Assembly: GCA_045633415.1 (NCBI GenBank)
Contig: JAZQYH010000009.1
Coordinates: forward strand, 1 to 35,590
Source of the DNA: RGIG3102 sp045633415
Lineage (GTDB): Bacteria > Bacillota > Clostridia > Oscillospirales > Ruminococcaceae
DNA length: 35,590 nucleotides
Reading direction: 5' to 3'
The notes beneath the pieces are model-generated. The model was not told where the DNA came from, ran no database searches, and saw only the letters and a list, made by a program, of their open reading frames with translations. Every line of letters begins with the position of its first letter. Positions within the stretch are counted from its first letter, which is position 1. The translations under genes and the position numbers were made by a program. Shown here one piece after another: positions 24,709 to 31,304 of this stretch.

Positions 24709-24743
24709 CCCACATTTTACCACTTTTACCTACTATTTCCCAC
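24709..24743 (-). promoter_or_regulatory. Four MraZ boxes in direct repeat at 10-bp spacing
   Basis: On the minus strand, in transcription order: GTGGG (24743-24739), GTAGG (24733-24729), GTGGT (24723-24719), GTGGG (24713-24709). Each starts exactly 10 bases after the last. This matches the known MraZ operator design of G-rich pentamers one helical turn apart. The first box begins 10 bases downstream of the -10, so the array covers the start site and early leader. Confidence 0.88.
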
Positions 24744-24753
24744 TTTGACTAAT

Positions 24754-24782
24754 ATTATACATCAATAATTGGATAATTTCAA
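24754..24782 (-). promoter_or_regulatory. Main promoter of the dcw operon (Pmra)
   Basis: TTGAAA (24782-24777) and TATAAT (24759-24754) with a 17-base spacer on the minus strand, immediately upstream of the MraZ boxes and about 90 bases before mraZ. Confidence 0.85.
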
Positions 24783-24801
24783 CCTAAATATTGAAATTAT
24801 C
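24772..24801. repeat. Perfect 11-bp inverted repeat covering the -35 of Pmra
   Basis: GATAATTTCAA (24772-24782) and TTGAAATTATC (24791-24801) are exact reverse complements with an 8-base spacer. The inner arm is the -35 itself, so a bound dimer would block or contact polymerase. It differs from the MraZ boxes. Confidence 0.65.
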
Positions 24802-24860
24802 TGACTTTTATTTATGGTAAATTTTGTTAAGCTGATAGCAAAATATAGGCAGGTTTATTC

Positions 24861-24898
24861 AAAAAAATAAAACCCTGTATCTGTAGATACAAGGTTTT
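24861..24898 (-). terminator. Intrinsic terminator of the TetR gene
   Basis: A 14-bp stem with one mismatch (24869-24898, core GTATCT paired with AGATAC), followed on the minus strand by TATTTTTTT. It insulates Pmra from the upstream TetR gene. Confidence 0.82.
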
Positions 24899-24908
24899 GA
24901 ATATAGTA

Positions 24909-25487
24909 TTAAATTCTGGTTATGCCCGCTATAAACACATTGAATGCCAGCCTGCCCATAACATATATATCTTCCCGACCGCCGTTTTTTGCCCAGTCGT
25001 GAATAATACCACGAATCACAGCAAAAAACATCTGCGTAAGTTCCTGTGGGTTGTATTCTGAAGATATATCGCCATTTGCTATAGCCTGTTCAAACTGTGC
25101 TCTTACAGTTACAAGGGTGTATTTGTCCTTTGCCTTGGAGTAATCTGTGCTGGCAGTTTCAGGCCCTTGAACAAGGAAAACCATTTTTGGACCACTGCGG
25201 CGGTTATATTCGATAAAGGCTTTTGATACCAACGCCAGATTGTGTTTCCAGTCATCTGTCAGTCTGCCGCTGCATTCAAAACGGACAAAATCTTCAATAC
25301 TGTAAAACACCTGCATAAGCATGTCGTTTTTATCTTTGAAATAATGGTAAAAACTGCCTATGGAGATGTTCAGTTCTTCACAGAACTGGCGTATAGACAT
25401 ATCCAGAAGGTCGTTGTCTTTACCAAGGCGGATAATACTTTGCAATAAATCCTGTCTTCTGGTTTCAAACTTTTCGTTCTGTTTCAT
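24909..25487 (-). CDS. TetR/AcrR-family transcriptional regulator
   Basis: A protein of 192 residues. The N-terminal helix-turn-helix is typical of the family: RRQDLLQSIIRLGKDNDLLD, then SIRQFCEELNISIGSFYHYFKDKNDML (recognition helix around GSFYHYF). The rest is the helical ligand-binding and dimer domain, without a recognisable ligand motif. It lies 109 bases downstream of the flavin reductase gene on the same strand, separated by a terminator, with its own promoter at 25517-25545. The most likely local target is that reductase gene, but this is inference. AAGGAGGGA precedes the ATG. Confidence 0.9.
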   Translation of the reverse strand: MKQNEKFETRRQDLLQSIIRLGKDNDLLDMSIRQFCEELNISIGSFYHYFKDKNDMLMQVFYSIEDFVRFECSGRLTDDWKHNLALVSKAFIEYNRRSGPKMVFLVQGPETASTDYSKAKDKYTLVTVRAQFEQAIANGDISSEYNPQELTQMFFAVIRGIIHDWAKNGGREDIYVMGRLAFNVFIAGITRI

Positions 25488-25516
25488 ATTATCCCTCCTT
25501 GATATTCTTAATATTA

Positions 25517-25545
25517 ATTATATCAATAAATCGATAAATTTACAA
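25517..25545 (-). promoter_or_regulatory. Promoter of the TetR gene
   Basis: TTGTAA (25545-25540) and TATAAT (25522-25517), 17-base spacer. The spacer contains the palindrome ATCGAT (25530-25535) within TTTATCGAT, a 9-mer that also occurs upstream of the reductase promoter at 27479-27487. Confidence 0.62.
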
Positions 25546-25580
25546 ATAAAAAAATAACGGTGCAAAAAGCACCGTTATTT
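25546..25580 (-). terminator. Intrinsic terminator of the flavin reductase gene
   Basis: A perfect 12-bp stem, AAATAACGGTGC paired with GCACCGTTATTT, with loop of five bases (25552-25580) and a T-run on the minus strand. Confidence 0.88.
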
Positions 25581-25596
25581 AAAATTTAGTTATGAA

Positions 25597-27387
25597 TTAT
25601 TTTGTAAAAGCGGAAGCGCTGTTACCTGCGATACGGCCGAATACAACTGTATCTGTCAGAGCGTTACCACCCAGACGGTTTTCACCGTGGATACCACCTG
25701 TAACTTCACCAGCTGCGAACAGACCTGGGATTACGTTACCGTTAGCGTCCAGAACTTCACAGTTTACGTTGATTTCAACGCCACCCATTGTGTGGTGAAC
25801 TGTTGGAACACGTGGAGCTGCATAGTATGGAGCTGTGTCGATTGGTGTGGAGTAAAGTGTTCTGCCGAAATCATCTTTGGATTTGTCTGCAACGTGTGCA
25901 TTGAAGCCATCTACTGCTGCAACAAGGTTGTCAGCTGGAACACCAATCTGGGAAGCCAGTTCTTCCAGTGTGTCAGCTTTGAATGCACGGCCCTGTGCTA
26001 CCAGGTCATTTGCAGATTCGTTGAAGTTGTTAACTTCGTCACCTGTTGGGTAGCAGTCAGAGTCCATAACGATGAACATGTAGGAATCTGTCTGTGCGAT
26101 AAGAGCCTGTGTCATTTCGTCACGACGGCCGCCTTCGTTAACAAAACGGTTACCTTCTTTGTTTACAAAGATACGTCTTTCAACGTCATGTTCGATGTTA
26201 CCAGACAGGGAACCTGTTTCTGGGTCACCCAGTGGAAGCAGCTGGATGTTGCCCATGTCGATGAGGTTAGCACCTACAGCTTCAGCCATAGCGATACCAT
26301 CACCTGTTACACCTGTAGCGTTAGTTGTTTTAATCTGTTCGCCAAGGTCTGCCCACTGTGTGTTGTATTTCTGACGCATTTCTACATTGCCTGCGAAACC
26401 GCCTGTTGCAAGAACAACACCGTTTGTAGCTTTAACTGTAACTTTGTTACCTGTTTTACCTTCTGCGATAACGCCTGTTACAACGCCATCTTCAACGATA
26501 AATTCTTTAGCTGTTGTTTCGTACATTACTTCGATGCCGTCATGGCTATCTACGTATGCACCGTATGTTTTGAAGAAGCCTGTACCTACTGGTTCAACTG
26601 GTTTGTGTGCACGTGGCCACATACCGCCTGTAACTGTAAATACTTCGCCTTCGAGGAATTCCATACCTATGGATTTCAGCCATTCTACGCCGTCCCAAGC
26701 ATTTTCAACCAGGATTCTAACCAGTTCTGGTTTACCAGCTTTGTTACCGCCTTCAAATGTCTGTGTGTAGTGATGTTCAACGCTGTCGTTGTTAGCGATA
26801 GCAATGTCGCTGCCTTCGTCAACTGCGTTCAGAGCGCCACCAGCAAGTGTTGTGTTACCGCCCATAGCAGATGTTTTTTCAAGAACGAGAACATTTTTGC
26901 CGTTTTCGTTAGCTGTAACTGCTGCAGCCATACCTGCGCCGCCTGCACCGAGAACGAGAACGTCAACTGTCAGTTCTACGTCTTCTTCTTTTTCAGCTGC
27001 AGCTGGTTTGATAGCTTTCAAAGCTTCAACGTCTGCGCCAGCCTGTTCCATACATGCTGCAACGCCTTCCAGAACAGCTTTGGATGTCAGAGTTGCACCT
27101 GCAACTGTGTCAAGGCCAAGACCCTGAATTTCCATGATTTTAGCTGGGAATTCGTCGATAACTGGTGTACCGATACCGTCTGTTTCTTTGTGGTCAATCT
27201 GGATGTCTGTGATTGCATCTTCAGAAACTGTAACTGTAACAGTCATTTCATGCATACCTGTAACAGTTGCTGAATATGTACCAGCTTTCCACTGGGAACC
27301 AGATTCAGAGCCACCACATGCTACCATGGAAAAAGCCATAGAGAGCACCAGAACAACTGATACAATTTTTTTAGCAATGTTTTTCAT
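25597..27387 (-). CDS. Surface lipoprotein with FMN-binding domain fused to a fumarate-reductase-type FAD reductase
   Basis: A protein of 596 residues from the ATG at 27387 (AAAAGGAGA upstream; the open frame continues further back, into the promoter). Lipoprotein signal with Cys24 (SMVAC). Residues about 30-112 form an FMN-bind domain whose motif D93-T-V-A-G-A-T99-L-T-S resembles the ApbE flavinylation site, with Thr99 the predicted FMN attachment point. The FAD domain starts at VLVLGAGGAGMAAA (143-156) and continues with LEKTSAMGGNT, FVNEGGRRDEM, VPTVHHTMGGVEIN and GENRLGGNALTD, which carry the Arg and His residues typical of flavocytochrome c fumarate/urocanate reductases. It probably reduces a small unsaturated acid at the cell surface, taking electrons through FMN. 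The acceptor is unknown, and no apbE or membrane electron carrier is adjacent. Confidence 0.92.
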   Translation of the reverse strand: MKNIAKKIVSVVLVLSMAFSMVACGGSESGSQWKAGTYSATVTGMHEMTVTVTVSEDAITDIQIDHKETDGIGTPVIDEFPAKIMEIQGLGLDTVAGATLTSKAVLEGVAACMEQAGADVEALKAIKPAAAEKEEDVELTVDVLVLGAGGAGMAAAVTANENGKNVLVLEKTSAMGGNTTLAGGALNAVDEGSDIAIANNDSVEHHYTQTFEGGNKAGKPELVRILVENAWDGVEWLKSIGMEFLEGEVFTVTGGMWPRAHKPVEPVGTGFFKTYGAYVDSHDGIEVMYETTAKEFIVEDGVVTGVIAEGKTGNKVTVKATNGVVLATGGFAGNVEMRQKYNTQWADLGEQIKTTNATGVTGDGIAMAEAVGANLIDMGNIQLLPLGDPETGSLSGNIEHDVERRIFVNKEGNRFVNEGGRRDEMTQALIAQTDSYMFIVMDSDCYPTGDEVNNFNESANDLVAQGRAFKADTLEELASQIGVPADNLVAAVDGFNAHVADKSKDDFGRTLYSTPIDTAPYYAAPRVPTVHHTMGGVEINVNCEVLDANGNVIPGLFAAGEVTGGIHGENRLGGNALTDTVVFGRIAGNSASAFTK

Positions 27388-27419
27388 TTTGTTTCTCCTT
27401 TTAATTTTGGACACATTTT

Positions 27420-27433
27420 TAGAACGCGTTCCA
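27420..27433. promoter_or_regulatory. Palindromic candidate operator in the reductase leader
   Basis: GAACGCGTTC (27422-27431) is a perfect 10-base palindrome extended to 14 bases with one mismatch. It lies about 10-25 bases downstream of the -10, where a repressor would block initiation. GC-rich in an AT-rich leader, so unlikely to be chance alone. Confidence 0.6.
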
Positions 27434-27442
27434 TTCGATAAA

Positions 27443-27471
27443 ATTATATCATAATGCTCGTATATATTCAA
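27443..27471 (-). promoter_or_regulatory. Promoter of the flavin reductase gene
   Basis: TTGAAT (27471-27466) and TATAAT (27448-27443) with 17 bases between on the minus strand, about 55 bases before the ATG at 27387. Confidence 0.75.
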
Positions 27472-27508
27472 TATTATGTTTATCGATATTTAAATATTTA
27501 CATTTTTA

Positions 27509-27550
27509 ATAAAAAGAAACCAACAAAACACTTAAATTTTGCTGGTTTCT
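27509..27550 (-). terminator. Intrinsic terminator of the arsR-chr-acetyltransferase operon
   Basis: A 14-bp stem with one G-T pair (AGAAACCAACAAAA with TTTTGCTGGTTTCT, 27515-27550), an 8-base loop and a TTTTTATT tail on the minus strand, 6 bases after the last stop. Confidence 0.88.
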
Positions 27551-27555
27551 ATAAA

Positions 27556-28110
27556 TTATTCTTCAAAATCAAGCTTTTTGATTACTTTTGCAGGTACACC
27601 ACCCACAATTGTGTCTGGCGGTACATCTTTTGTAACTACACTACCTGCCGCAACAACACTGTGTTTGCCGATAGTTACCCCTGGCATAACCACCACATTC
27701 GCACCCAGCCATACATTGTCTTCTATAACAATAGGCGCTCCCATAATATCCATTTCATTATTTTTATTACGTATACGGTAGTCCACATTGTGTGTGGCAC
27801 TGCTTAAAGTAACATTTGGACCAAACATTACATTATTGCCAATGGTAATTTTGTCGTAATCAAGTACAACAAGATTATAGTTGGCATAAAAATGCTTGCC
27901 GATAAACAGATTCGTACCTTCGTCACAGCGGAATGGAGTCTCAATTATAGTGTCCTCGTGGCATTCCCCCAAAAGCTCTTTCAGAATTTCGTATCTTCTT
28001 TTTATTTCTGTGACCTGCGTATTGTTATATTCATATATAAGCTGGCGGTTTCTGATAATGCTGTTGTACCAGTCCGGTGTGTATCCACCCAAAAATCTGT
28101 TGTCGTCCAT
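27556..28110 (-). CDS. Hexapeptide-repeat sugar O-acetyltransferase (LacA/Maa-like)
   Basis: A protein of 184 residues. An N-terminal helical cap (about 1-55) with the family's Tyr/Asn-rich ENTRY region is followed by a left-handed beta helix of hexapeptides. The active-site segment FGPNVTLSSATHNVD contains the family's catalytic His. The C-terminal loop has VIEDNVWLGANVVVMPGVTIGKHSVVAAGSVVTKDVPPDTIVGGVPAKVI, here cited in parts: IEDNVWLGANVVVMPG and GGVPAKVI. Family reaction: acetyl transfer from acetyl-CoA to a sugar or related hydroxyl. Here it sits 1 base after the second chromate-transporter gene and before the terminator, in an operon with an ArsR regulator, so its acceptor may be linked to what the transporter moves. 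The acceptor is unknown. Confidence 0.88.
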   Translation of the reverse strand: MDDNRFLGGYTPDWYNSIIRNRQLIYEYNNTQVTEIKRRYEILKELLGECHEDTIIETPFRCDEGTNLFIGKHFYANYNLVVLDYDKITIGNNVMFGPNVTLSSATHNVDYRIRNKNNEMDIMGAPIVIEDNVWLGANVVVMPGVTIGKHSVVAAGSVVTKDVPPDTIVGGVPAKVIKKLDFEE

Positions 28111-28111
28111 A

Positions 28112-28675
28112 TTATACCCCGTAAGCTATTACACCCAATACCGCTGAAACAATTATCAGCATAATAGGTGAAAGTTGCTTTTTATTTTTCTTTTTATATA
28201 CATATGATAACACAAAAAGAGCTGTTGTGATAGACAAAGATATAATATCAGGCACAAAAATACCATTTTTCATAAAACAATTTTTGAAAATCATATACAC
28301 ACCTGTAGCAAGCACCACACCGATGATACAAGGTTTGATACCATGGATAACAGCCTGTACATAAGGATTTTTCAAGAATGTTTTCAAAAGTGCTGTAAGC
28401 ACCAGAATAATGATAAAGGATGGCAGGACAACACCCAGTGTAGCCAGAACTGCACCCAGCAGACCGCCCTGCTGTGAGCCGATGTAGGTGGCAAGGTTAA
28501 CCATAATAGGGCCTGGTGTACTTTCGCTTACTGCCACAAAGTAAGCAAACATTTCGTCGTTTATCCAGCCATATGACATAACAACATCCTGAATAAGAGG
28601 TATAGCACCGTAGGCGCCGCCAAAGGCAAAACAGCCCACCTTAAGAAATCCTAAAAACAAATCAAGATATATCAT
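28112..28675 (-). CDS. Chromate-transporter-family protein, single-domain subunit (second of pair)
   Basis: A protein of 187 residues, one CHR domain of about six hydrophobic segments. Conserved motifs: FAFGGAYGAIPLIQD, VAVSESTPGPIMVNLATYIG, GGLLGAVLATLGVVLPSF, and a C-terminal helix with the basic loop KKKNKKQ. CHR proteins of this short type act as heterodimers encoded by adjacent genes. The start overlaps the stop of the other CHR gene by four bases (ATGA). Family function is chromate/sulfate efflux in known cases; in an anaerobic clostridial setting the true substrate is uncertain. Confidence 0.88.
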   Translation of the reverse strand: MIYLDLFLGFLKVGCFAFGGAYGAIPLIQDVVMSYGWINDEMFAYFVAVSESTPGPIMVNLATYIGSQQGGLLGAVLATLGVVLPSFIIILVLTALLKTFLKNPYVQAVIHGIKPCIIGVVLATGVYMIFKNCFMKNGIFVPDIISLSITTALFVLSYVYKKKNKKQLSPIMLIIVSAVLGVIAYGV

Positions 28676-29253
28676 TTAGACGCCTCCTTTGGCCGTTTTA
28701 TTTCACTCACTTTATAGATAACCACATTTGCAACTGCGGCTATTACCAGCAGCCAGATGGTAGAAAAGTTTACCGCTGTCAGATTGATAACCATCATCAC
28801 AGCAAAAGCTGTAATCATAAACAGACGTGGGCGCAGTTTCTTTTTCATCTTTTTTACCATAGTAACTGCCGCCTGAAAAATCAGCACGCCTACAGCTATT
28901 TTTATACCTTTAAAGGCTGATGCGATAACTGTGATTTCAAGGAAGTTGTCAAAAAACATGGAAATAAGATAAATTATAATAAATGATGGTAATATCATGC
29001 CCAGTGTAGCGCTTACAGCACCAGCAAAGCCAGCCTGCATATAGCCTGTGAATGTGGCACAGTTAATGGCAATAGGGCCTGGTGTAGACTCGGCAATAGC
29101 TGTGACTGTGGACAAATCGTCTGTGGTTATCCATCCTTTTTTCTCCACACATTCATTTTCAATCAGTGCAATCATTGCATAACCGCCACCAAAGGTAAAC
29201 ATACCTATTTTGGCAAAGGTCATAAATAAATCCCGTAGAATATTCTTTTTCAT
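28672..29253 (-). CDS. Chromate-transporter-family protein, single-domain subunit (first of pair)
   Basis: A protein of 193 residues from the ATG at 29253, with GGAG upstream; the stop of the arsR-like gene overlaps this start as ATGA. It has one CHR domain: KIGMFTFGGGYAMIALIENE, TAIAESTPGPIAINCATFTGY, FAGAVSATLGMILPSFIIIY, then hydrophobic helices and the basic segment KKMKKKLRPR. It pairs with the following gene to make a complete bidomain transporter. Overlapping start-stop pairs on both sides indicate tight translational coupling in the operon. Confidence 0.88.
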   Translation of the reverse strand: MKKNILRDLFMTFAKIGMFTFGGGYAMIALIENECVEKKGWITTDDLSTVTAIAESTPGPIAINCATFTGYMQAGFAGAVSATLGMILPSFIIIYLISMFFDNFLEITVIASAFKGIKIAVGVLIFQAAVTMVKKMKKKLRPRLFMITAFAVMMVINLTAVNFSTIWLLVIAAVANVVIYKVSEIKRPKEASK

Positions 29254-29564
29254 TTTTTCTTCTCCTTGCAGTTTCCGCCACATTCCCTTTCAGACAGAAT
29301 GGAATCTGACAGATATTTTATTTCTTCTGATAACTGCCCCAACACCCGACCATTTACTGCATAGTGAATGTTGTAGCCGTTTTTATCCCCTATTTTCAGA
29401 AGATTTGCTTTTTTAAGCACCTGGATGTGCTGTGAAACAGCCGACTCGGAAATACCCAGCTGTCTGGACAATGCGCGCACGCAGTATTTTTTCTTTGACA
29501 GCAGGCGTATTATCTCTATTCGCTTTTCATCAGACAGTGCTTTCAATACATTTACAATATCCAT
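29250..29564 (-). CDS. ArsR/SmtB-family repressor
   Basis: A protein of 104 residues, winged helix-turn-helix of the ArsR family: VLKALSDEKRIEIIRLLS, then ALSRQLGISESAVSQHIQVL (recognition helix) and the wing KIGDKNGYNIHYAVNG. Three cysteines are visible: Cys28 in the helix before the HTH, and Cys95 and Cys99 in the tail CGGNC. The classical ELCVC metal-binding motif of ArsR is missing, so the sensed ligand may be a different metal, oxyanion or a thiol-reactive species. It is first in the operon with the two CHR genes and the acetyltransferase, and the palindrome at 29574-29599 is the likely operator. Confidence 0.9.
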   Translation of the reverse strand: MDIVNVLKALSDEKRIEIIRLLSKKKYCVRALSRQLGISESAVSQHIQVLKKANLLKIGDKNGYNIHYAVNGRVLGQLSEEIKYLSDSILSERECGGNCKEKKK

Positions 29565-29573
29565 AAAGCCACC

Positions 29574-29599
29574 TTTGATTAAGTTTTTACTTAATCAAA
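29574..29599. promoter_or_regulatory. Palindromic operator of the ArsR-type repressor
   Basis: TTTGATTAAG (29574-29583) and CTTAATCAAA (29590-29599) are perfect inverted 10-mers with a 6-base spacer. They start at the -10 box and cover the transcription start, 10 bases before the arsR ATG. This is the usual place for autorepression by ArsR proteins. Confidence 0.82.
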
Positions 29600-29627
29600 T
29601 TTTACTCCTGTTCGGAATTTTTGTCAA
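29599..29627 (-). promoter_or_regulatory. Promoter of the arsR-chr operon
   Basis: Consensus TTGACA (29627-29622) and TAAAAT (29604-29599) with a 17-base spacer on the minus strand. It starts a few bases after the pfkB terminator. Confidence 0.85.
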
Positions 29628-29629
29628 AT

Positions 29630-29661
29630 AAAAAAAGACTATGCCTTTTGCATAGTCTTTT
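29630..29661 (-). terminator. Intrinsic terminator of the PfkB kinase gene
   Basis: A perfect 12-bp stem, AAAAGACTATGC paired with GCATAGTCTTTT (29633-29661), a 5-base loop and a T-run on the minus strand. Confidence 0.88.
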
Positions 29662-29668
29662 GATATAT

Positions 29669-30568
29669 TTATGCCATTACAGCATCAAATTCTTCCTGTG
29701 TAAGCAGGGCGCCTTTTACCTGTACAACTGCCGCCGCAACTTTATTCGCATCTGCAACAGCTTCTGCCATTGTTTTGCCGTTGTAAAGTCCTGCCATAAC
29801 TGCTCCGATATGGCTGTCGCCTGCGCCGATAGTGTCAACAACAGAATCCACTTTTACAGGTGGTGCAACCTGCACTTCTGTACCGTCATACCATGTAGCG
29901 CCTTTGTCACCAAGAGTAACAATAACTGTGTTTTCTGTTTTTGCATACATATCAACCATAGCCTGATTTACATCTTCTGTAGCAAAATATTCCTTGATTT
30001 CATCATCATTGAGATGCATTACTGGGTGAAGTTTGTAAAGTCTGTCCAGCAGGGATGCATCTATTCTCATGATACGTGGACCTGGTGCAAAGAAAACAGG
30101 AATCTGTGGGTGTTTTTCCAGCCATTTAACGATATTTTCACCTGTTTTTTCTTCGATTTCGAGACCGCAGATATAGATGCTGTGTACTTCTTCAACGTCG
30201 ATTTCTTCCAGCCATTCTGACTGAATAAGATATTCTGCACCATGGTAGGAAACAAAAGTTCTTTCGCCGCTTTCTTCTACAAAGCAGTAGCAACAGCCGT
30301 TGTCCATATCAACTGGTGGGATTGGGCTGATAAGACCTTTTTTACGCAGGCCATTGCGTACAAAGTCGCCGTAAATACCTGTACCTACAGGTGAAAAAAG
30401 CACACTTGGTGAACCAAAATTTCTTACTGTATCAGACACGTTGTATGCACAGCCACCCATGGATGCTGTCTGACTGCTGATGTGTATATCTGCTTTTGTT
30501 GTTGGCAGATGGTCAACATTTATAATCATGTCAACCACTGTAGAACCTATAACATAAATCTTCTTCAT
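29669..30568 (-). CDS. PfkB-family carbohydrate kinase
   Basis: A protein of 299 residues from the ATG at 30568 (GAGAGG upstream). The ribokinase fold is clear: YVIGSTVVDMII at the start, the substrate-side MGGCAYNVSDTVRNFG, the middle beta core with ICGLEIEEKTG, and the C-terminal signature VDTIGAGDSHIGAVMAGL, whose Asp is the catalytic base. ATP-binding TLGDKGATWYDG is also present. It phosphorylates a sugar or nucleoside. The substrate cannot be assigned; the Cys-Cys segment NGCCYCF is unusual. It is monocistronic, between its own promoter and terminator. Confidence 0.88.
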   Translation of the reverse strand: MKKIYVIGSTVVDMIINVDHLPTTKADIHISSQTASMGGCAYNVSDTVRNFGSPSVLFSPVGTGIYGDFVRNGLRKKGLISPIPPVDMDNGCCYCFVEESGERTFVSYHGAEYLIQSEWLEEIDVEEVHSIYICGLEIEEKTGENIVKWLEKHPQIPVFFAPGPRIMRIDASLLDRLYKLHPVMHLNDDEIKEYFATEDVNQAMVDMYAKTENTVIVTLGDKGATWYDGTEVQVAPPVKVDSVVDTIGAGDSHIGAVMAGLYNGKTMAEAVADANKVAAAVVQVKGALLTQEEFDAVMA

Positions 30569-30602
30569 ACATAACCTCTCAAATAAAACACTTTCTAACA
30601 AT

Positions 30603-30630
30603 ATTATACATTATTGGCAAAAATTCTCAA
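30603..30630 (-). promoter_or_regulatory. Promoter of the PfkB kinase gene
   Basis: TTGAGA (30630-30625) and TATAAT (30608-30603) with a 16-base spacer on the minus strand, about 35 bases before the ATG. Confidence 0.65.
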
Positions 30631-30660
30631 CTCAAAATTTAAGCATTTCTTTTGTTTCAT

Positions 30661-30689
30661 TTGACCATACATTTTCCTTGTGATAAGAT
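30661..30689 (+). promoter_or_regulatory. Promoter of the ArsC/Spx-like gene
   Basis: TTGACC (30661-30666) and TAAGAT (30684-30689) with a 17-base spacer, 22 bases before the ATG and divergent from the pfkB promoter. Confidence 0.65.
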
Positions 30690-30711
30690 AAACCAAAAGG
30701 AGGTATATATT

Positions 30712-31065
30712 ATGTTACTTGTATGTTACCCAAAATGTTCCACCTGCAAAAAGACACAGGGCTATCTGGAAAGCCTGAATGTGGAGTACGATTACAGAGA
30801 TATCAAAGAACACAACCCATCTTATGAAGAGCTGAAGCTCTGGCACGAAAAAAGCGGGCTGGATATGAAAAGATTTTTCAACACCAGCGGTCTTTTGTAC
30901 AAGAGCATGGAATTAAAGGATAAACTGCCATCTATGACCGATGAAGAGAAATTGCGCCTGCTGGCAACTGATGGTATGCTGGTAAAAAGACCTATCGCTG
31001 TAGGCGAAGATTTTGTACTGGTTGGTTTTAAAGAAAAAGAATGGGATGCTGTGTTCAAAAAATAG
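30712..31065 (+). CDS. ArsC/Spx-superfamily thioredoxin-fold protein
   Basis: A protein of 117 residues from the ATG at 30712 (AAAAGGAGG upstream). The thioredoxin-like fold has a Cys5 and a CxxC at Cys9-S-T-Cys12, then NPSYEELKLWHEKSG, FFNTSGLLYKSM, and R93 in VKRPIAVGED followed by LVGFKEKEW. This order is that of the ArsC/Spx/YffB group. Members act as thioredoxin- or glutaredoxin-dependent oxidoreductases (arsenate reductase) or, as in Spx, bind RNA polymerase. The C-x-x-C and RPI motifs fit both, so the role is open. It is a single gene, directly upstream of the tRNA promoter. Confidence 0.88.
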   Translation: MLLVCYPKCSTCKKTQGYLESLNVEYDYRDIKEHNPSYEELKLWHEKSGLDMKRFFNTSGLLYKSMELKDKLPSMTDEEKLRLLATDGMLVKRPIAVGEDFVLVGFKEKEWDAVFKK

Positions 31066-31100
31066 CCTGAAAAAAATTTTTGATTTTTTGAAAAAAAGTG

Positions 31101-31129
31101 TTGACAACATGGACAAGCTGTGGTATTAT
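31101..31129 (+). promoter_or_regulatory. Promoter of tRNA-Gln
   Basis: Consensus TTGACA (31101-31106) and TATTAT (31124-31129) with 17 bases between; a TATAAT overlaps the latter at 31127. It ends 18 bases before the tRNA. Confidence 0.8.
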
Positions 31130-31146
31130 AATTGAGCAATCAGCGA

Positions 31147-31222
31147 TGGGGTATCGCCAAGCGGTAAGGCATTGGACTCTGACTCCAACATTCCCTAGGT
31201 TCGAATCCTAGTACCCCAGCCA
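31147..31222 (+). tRNA. tRNA-Gln (anticodon CTG), CCA encoded
   Basis: A 76-base cloverleaf. Acceptor TGGGGTA pairs with TACCCCA; D-stem GCC/GGC; anticodon stem TTGGA/TCCAA around loop CTCTGAC (anticodon CTG, reading CAG); T-stem CTAGG/CCTAG around TTCGAAT. Discriminator G and a genomic CCA end the gene. The weak U1-A72 pair fits tRNA-Gln. Confidence 0.95.
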
Positions 31223-31223
31223 G

Positions 31224-31254
31224 AAGCACCGAGAAATCGGTGCTTTTTCTTTTT
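31224..31254 (+). terminator. First of three tandem terminators after tRNA-Gln
   Basis: A 9-bp stem AAGCACCGA/TCGGTGCTT with GAAA loop (31224-31245), followed by TTTCTTTTTT. Confidence 0.9.
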
Positions 31255-31265
31255 TGTTTAACTAA

Positions 31266-31296
31266 AAGTACCACACAGGTGGTGCTTTTTCTTTTT
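31266..31296 (+). terminator. Second of three tandem terminators
   Basis: A 9-bp stem AAGTACCAC/GTGGTGCTT with one T-G pair and loop ACAG (31266-31287), followed by TTTCTTTTT. Its stem and tail closely resemble the first hairpin. Confidence 0.85.
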
Positions 31297-31304
31297 ATAT
31301 TACT

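Noticed and set aside
25687..27273. A 528-codon open frame on the plus strand, opposite the flavin reductase gene
   Set aside because: It is the shadow of a strongly biased gene: very rich in Cys, Phe and Asn, no ribosome site and no recognisable motif, while the minus strand encodes a clear reductase.
27388..27471. Upstream extension of the reductase frame
   Set aside because: It crosses the promoter and palindrome, and would bury the lipoprotein signal; the ATG at 27387 has AAAAGGAGA.
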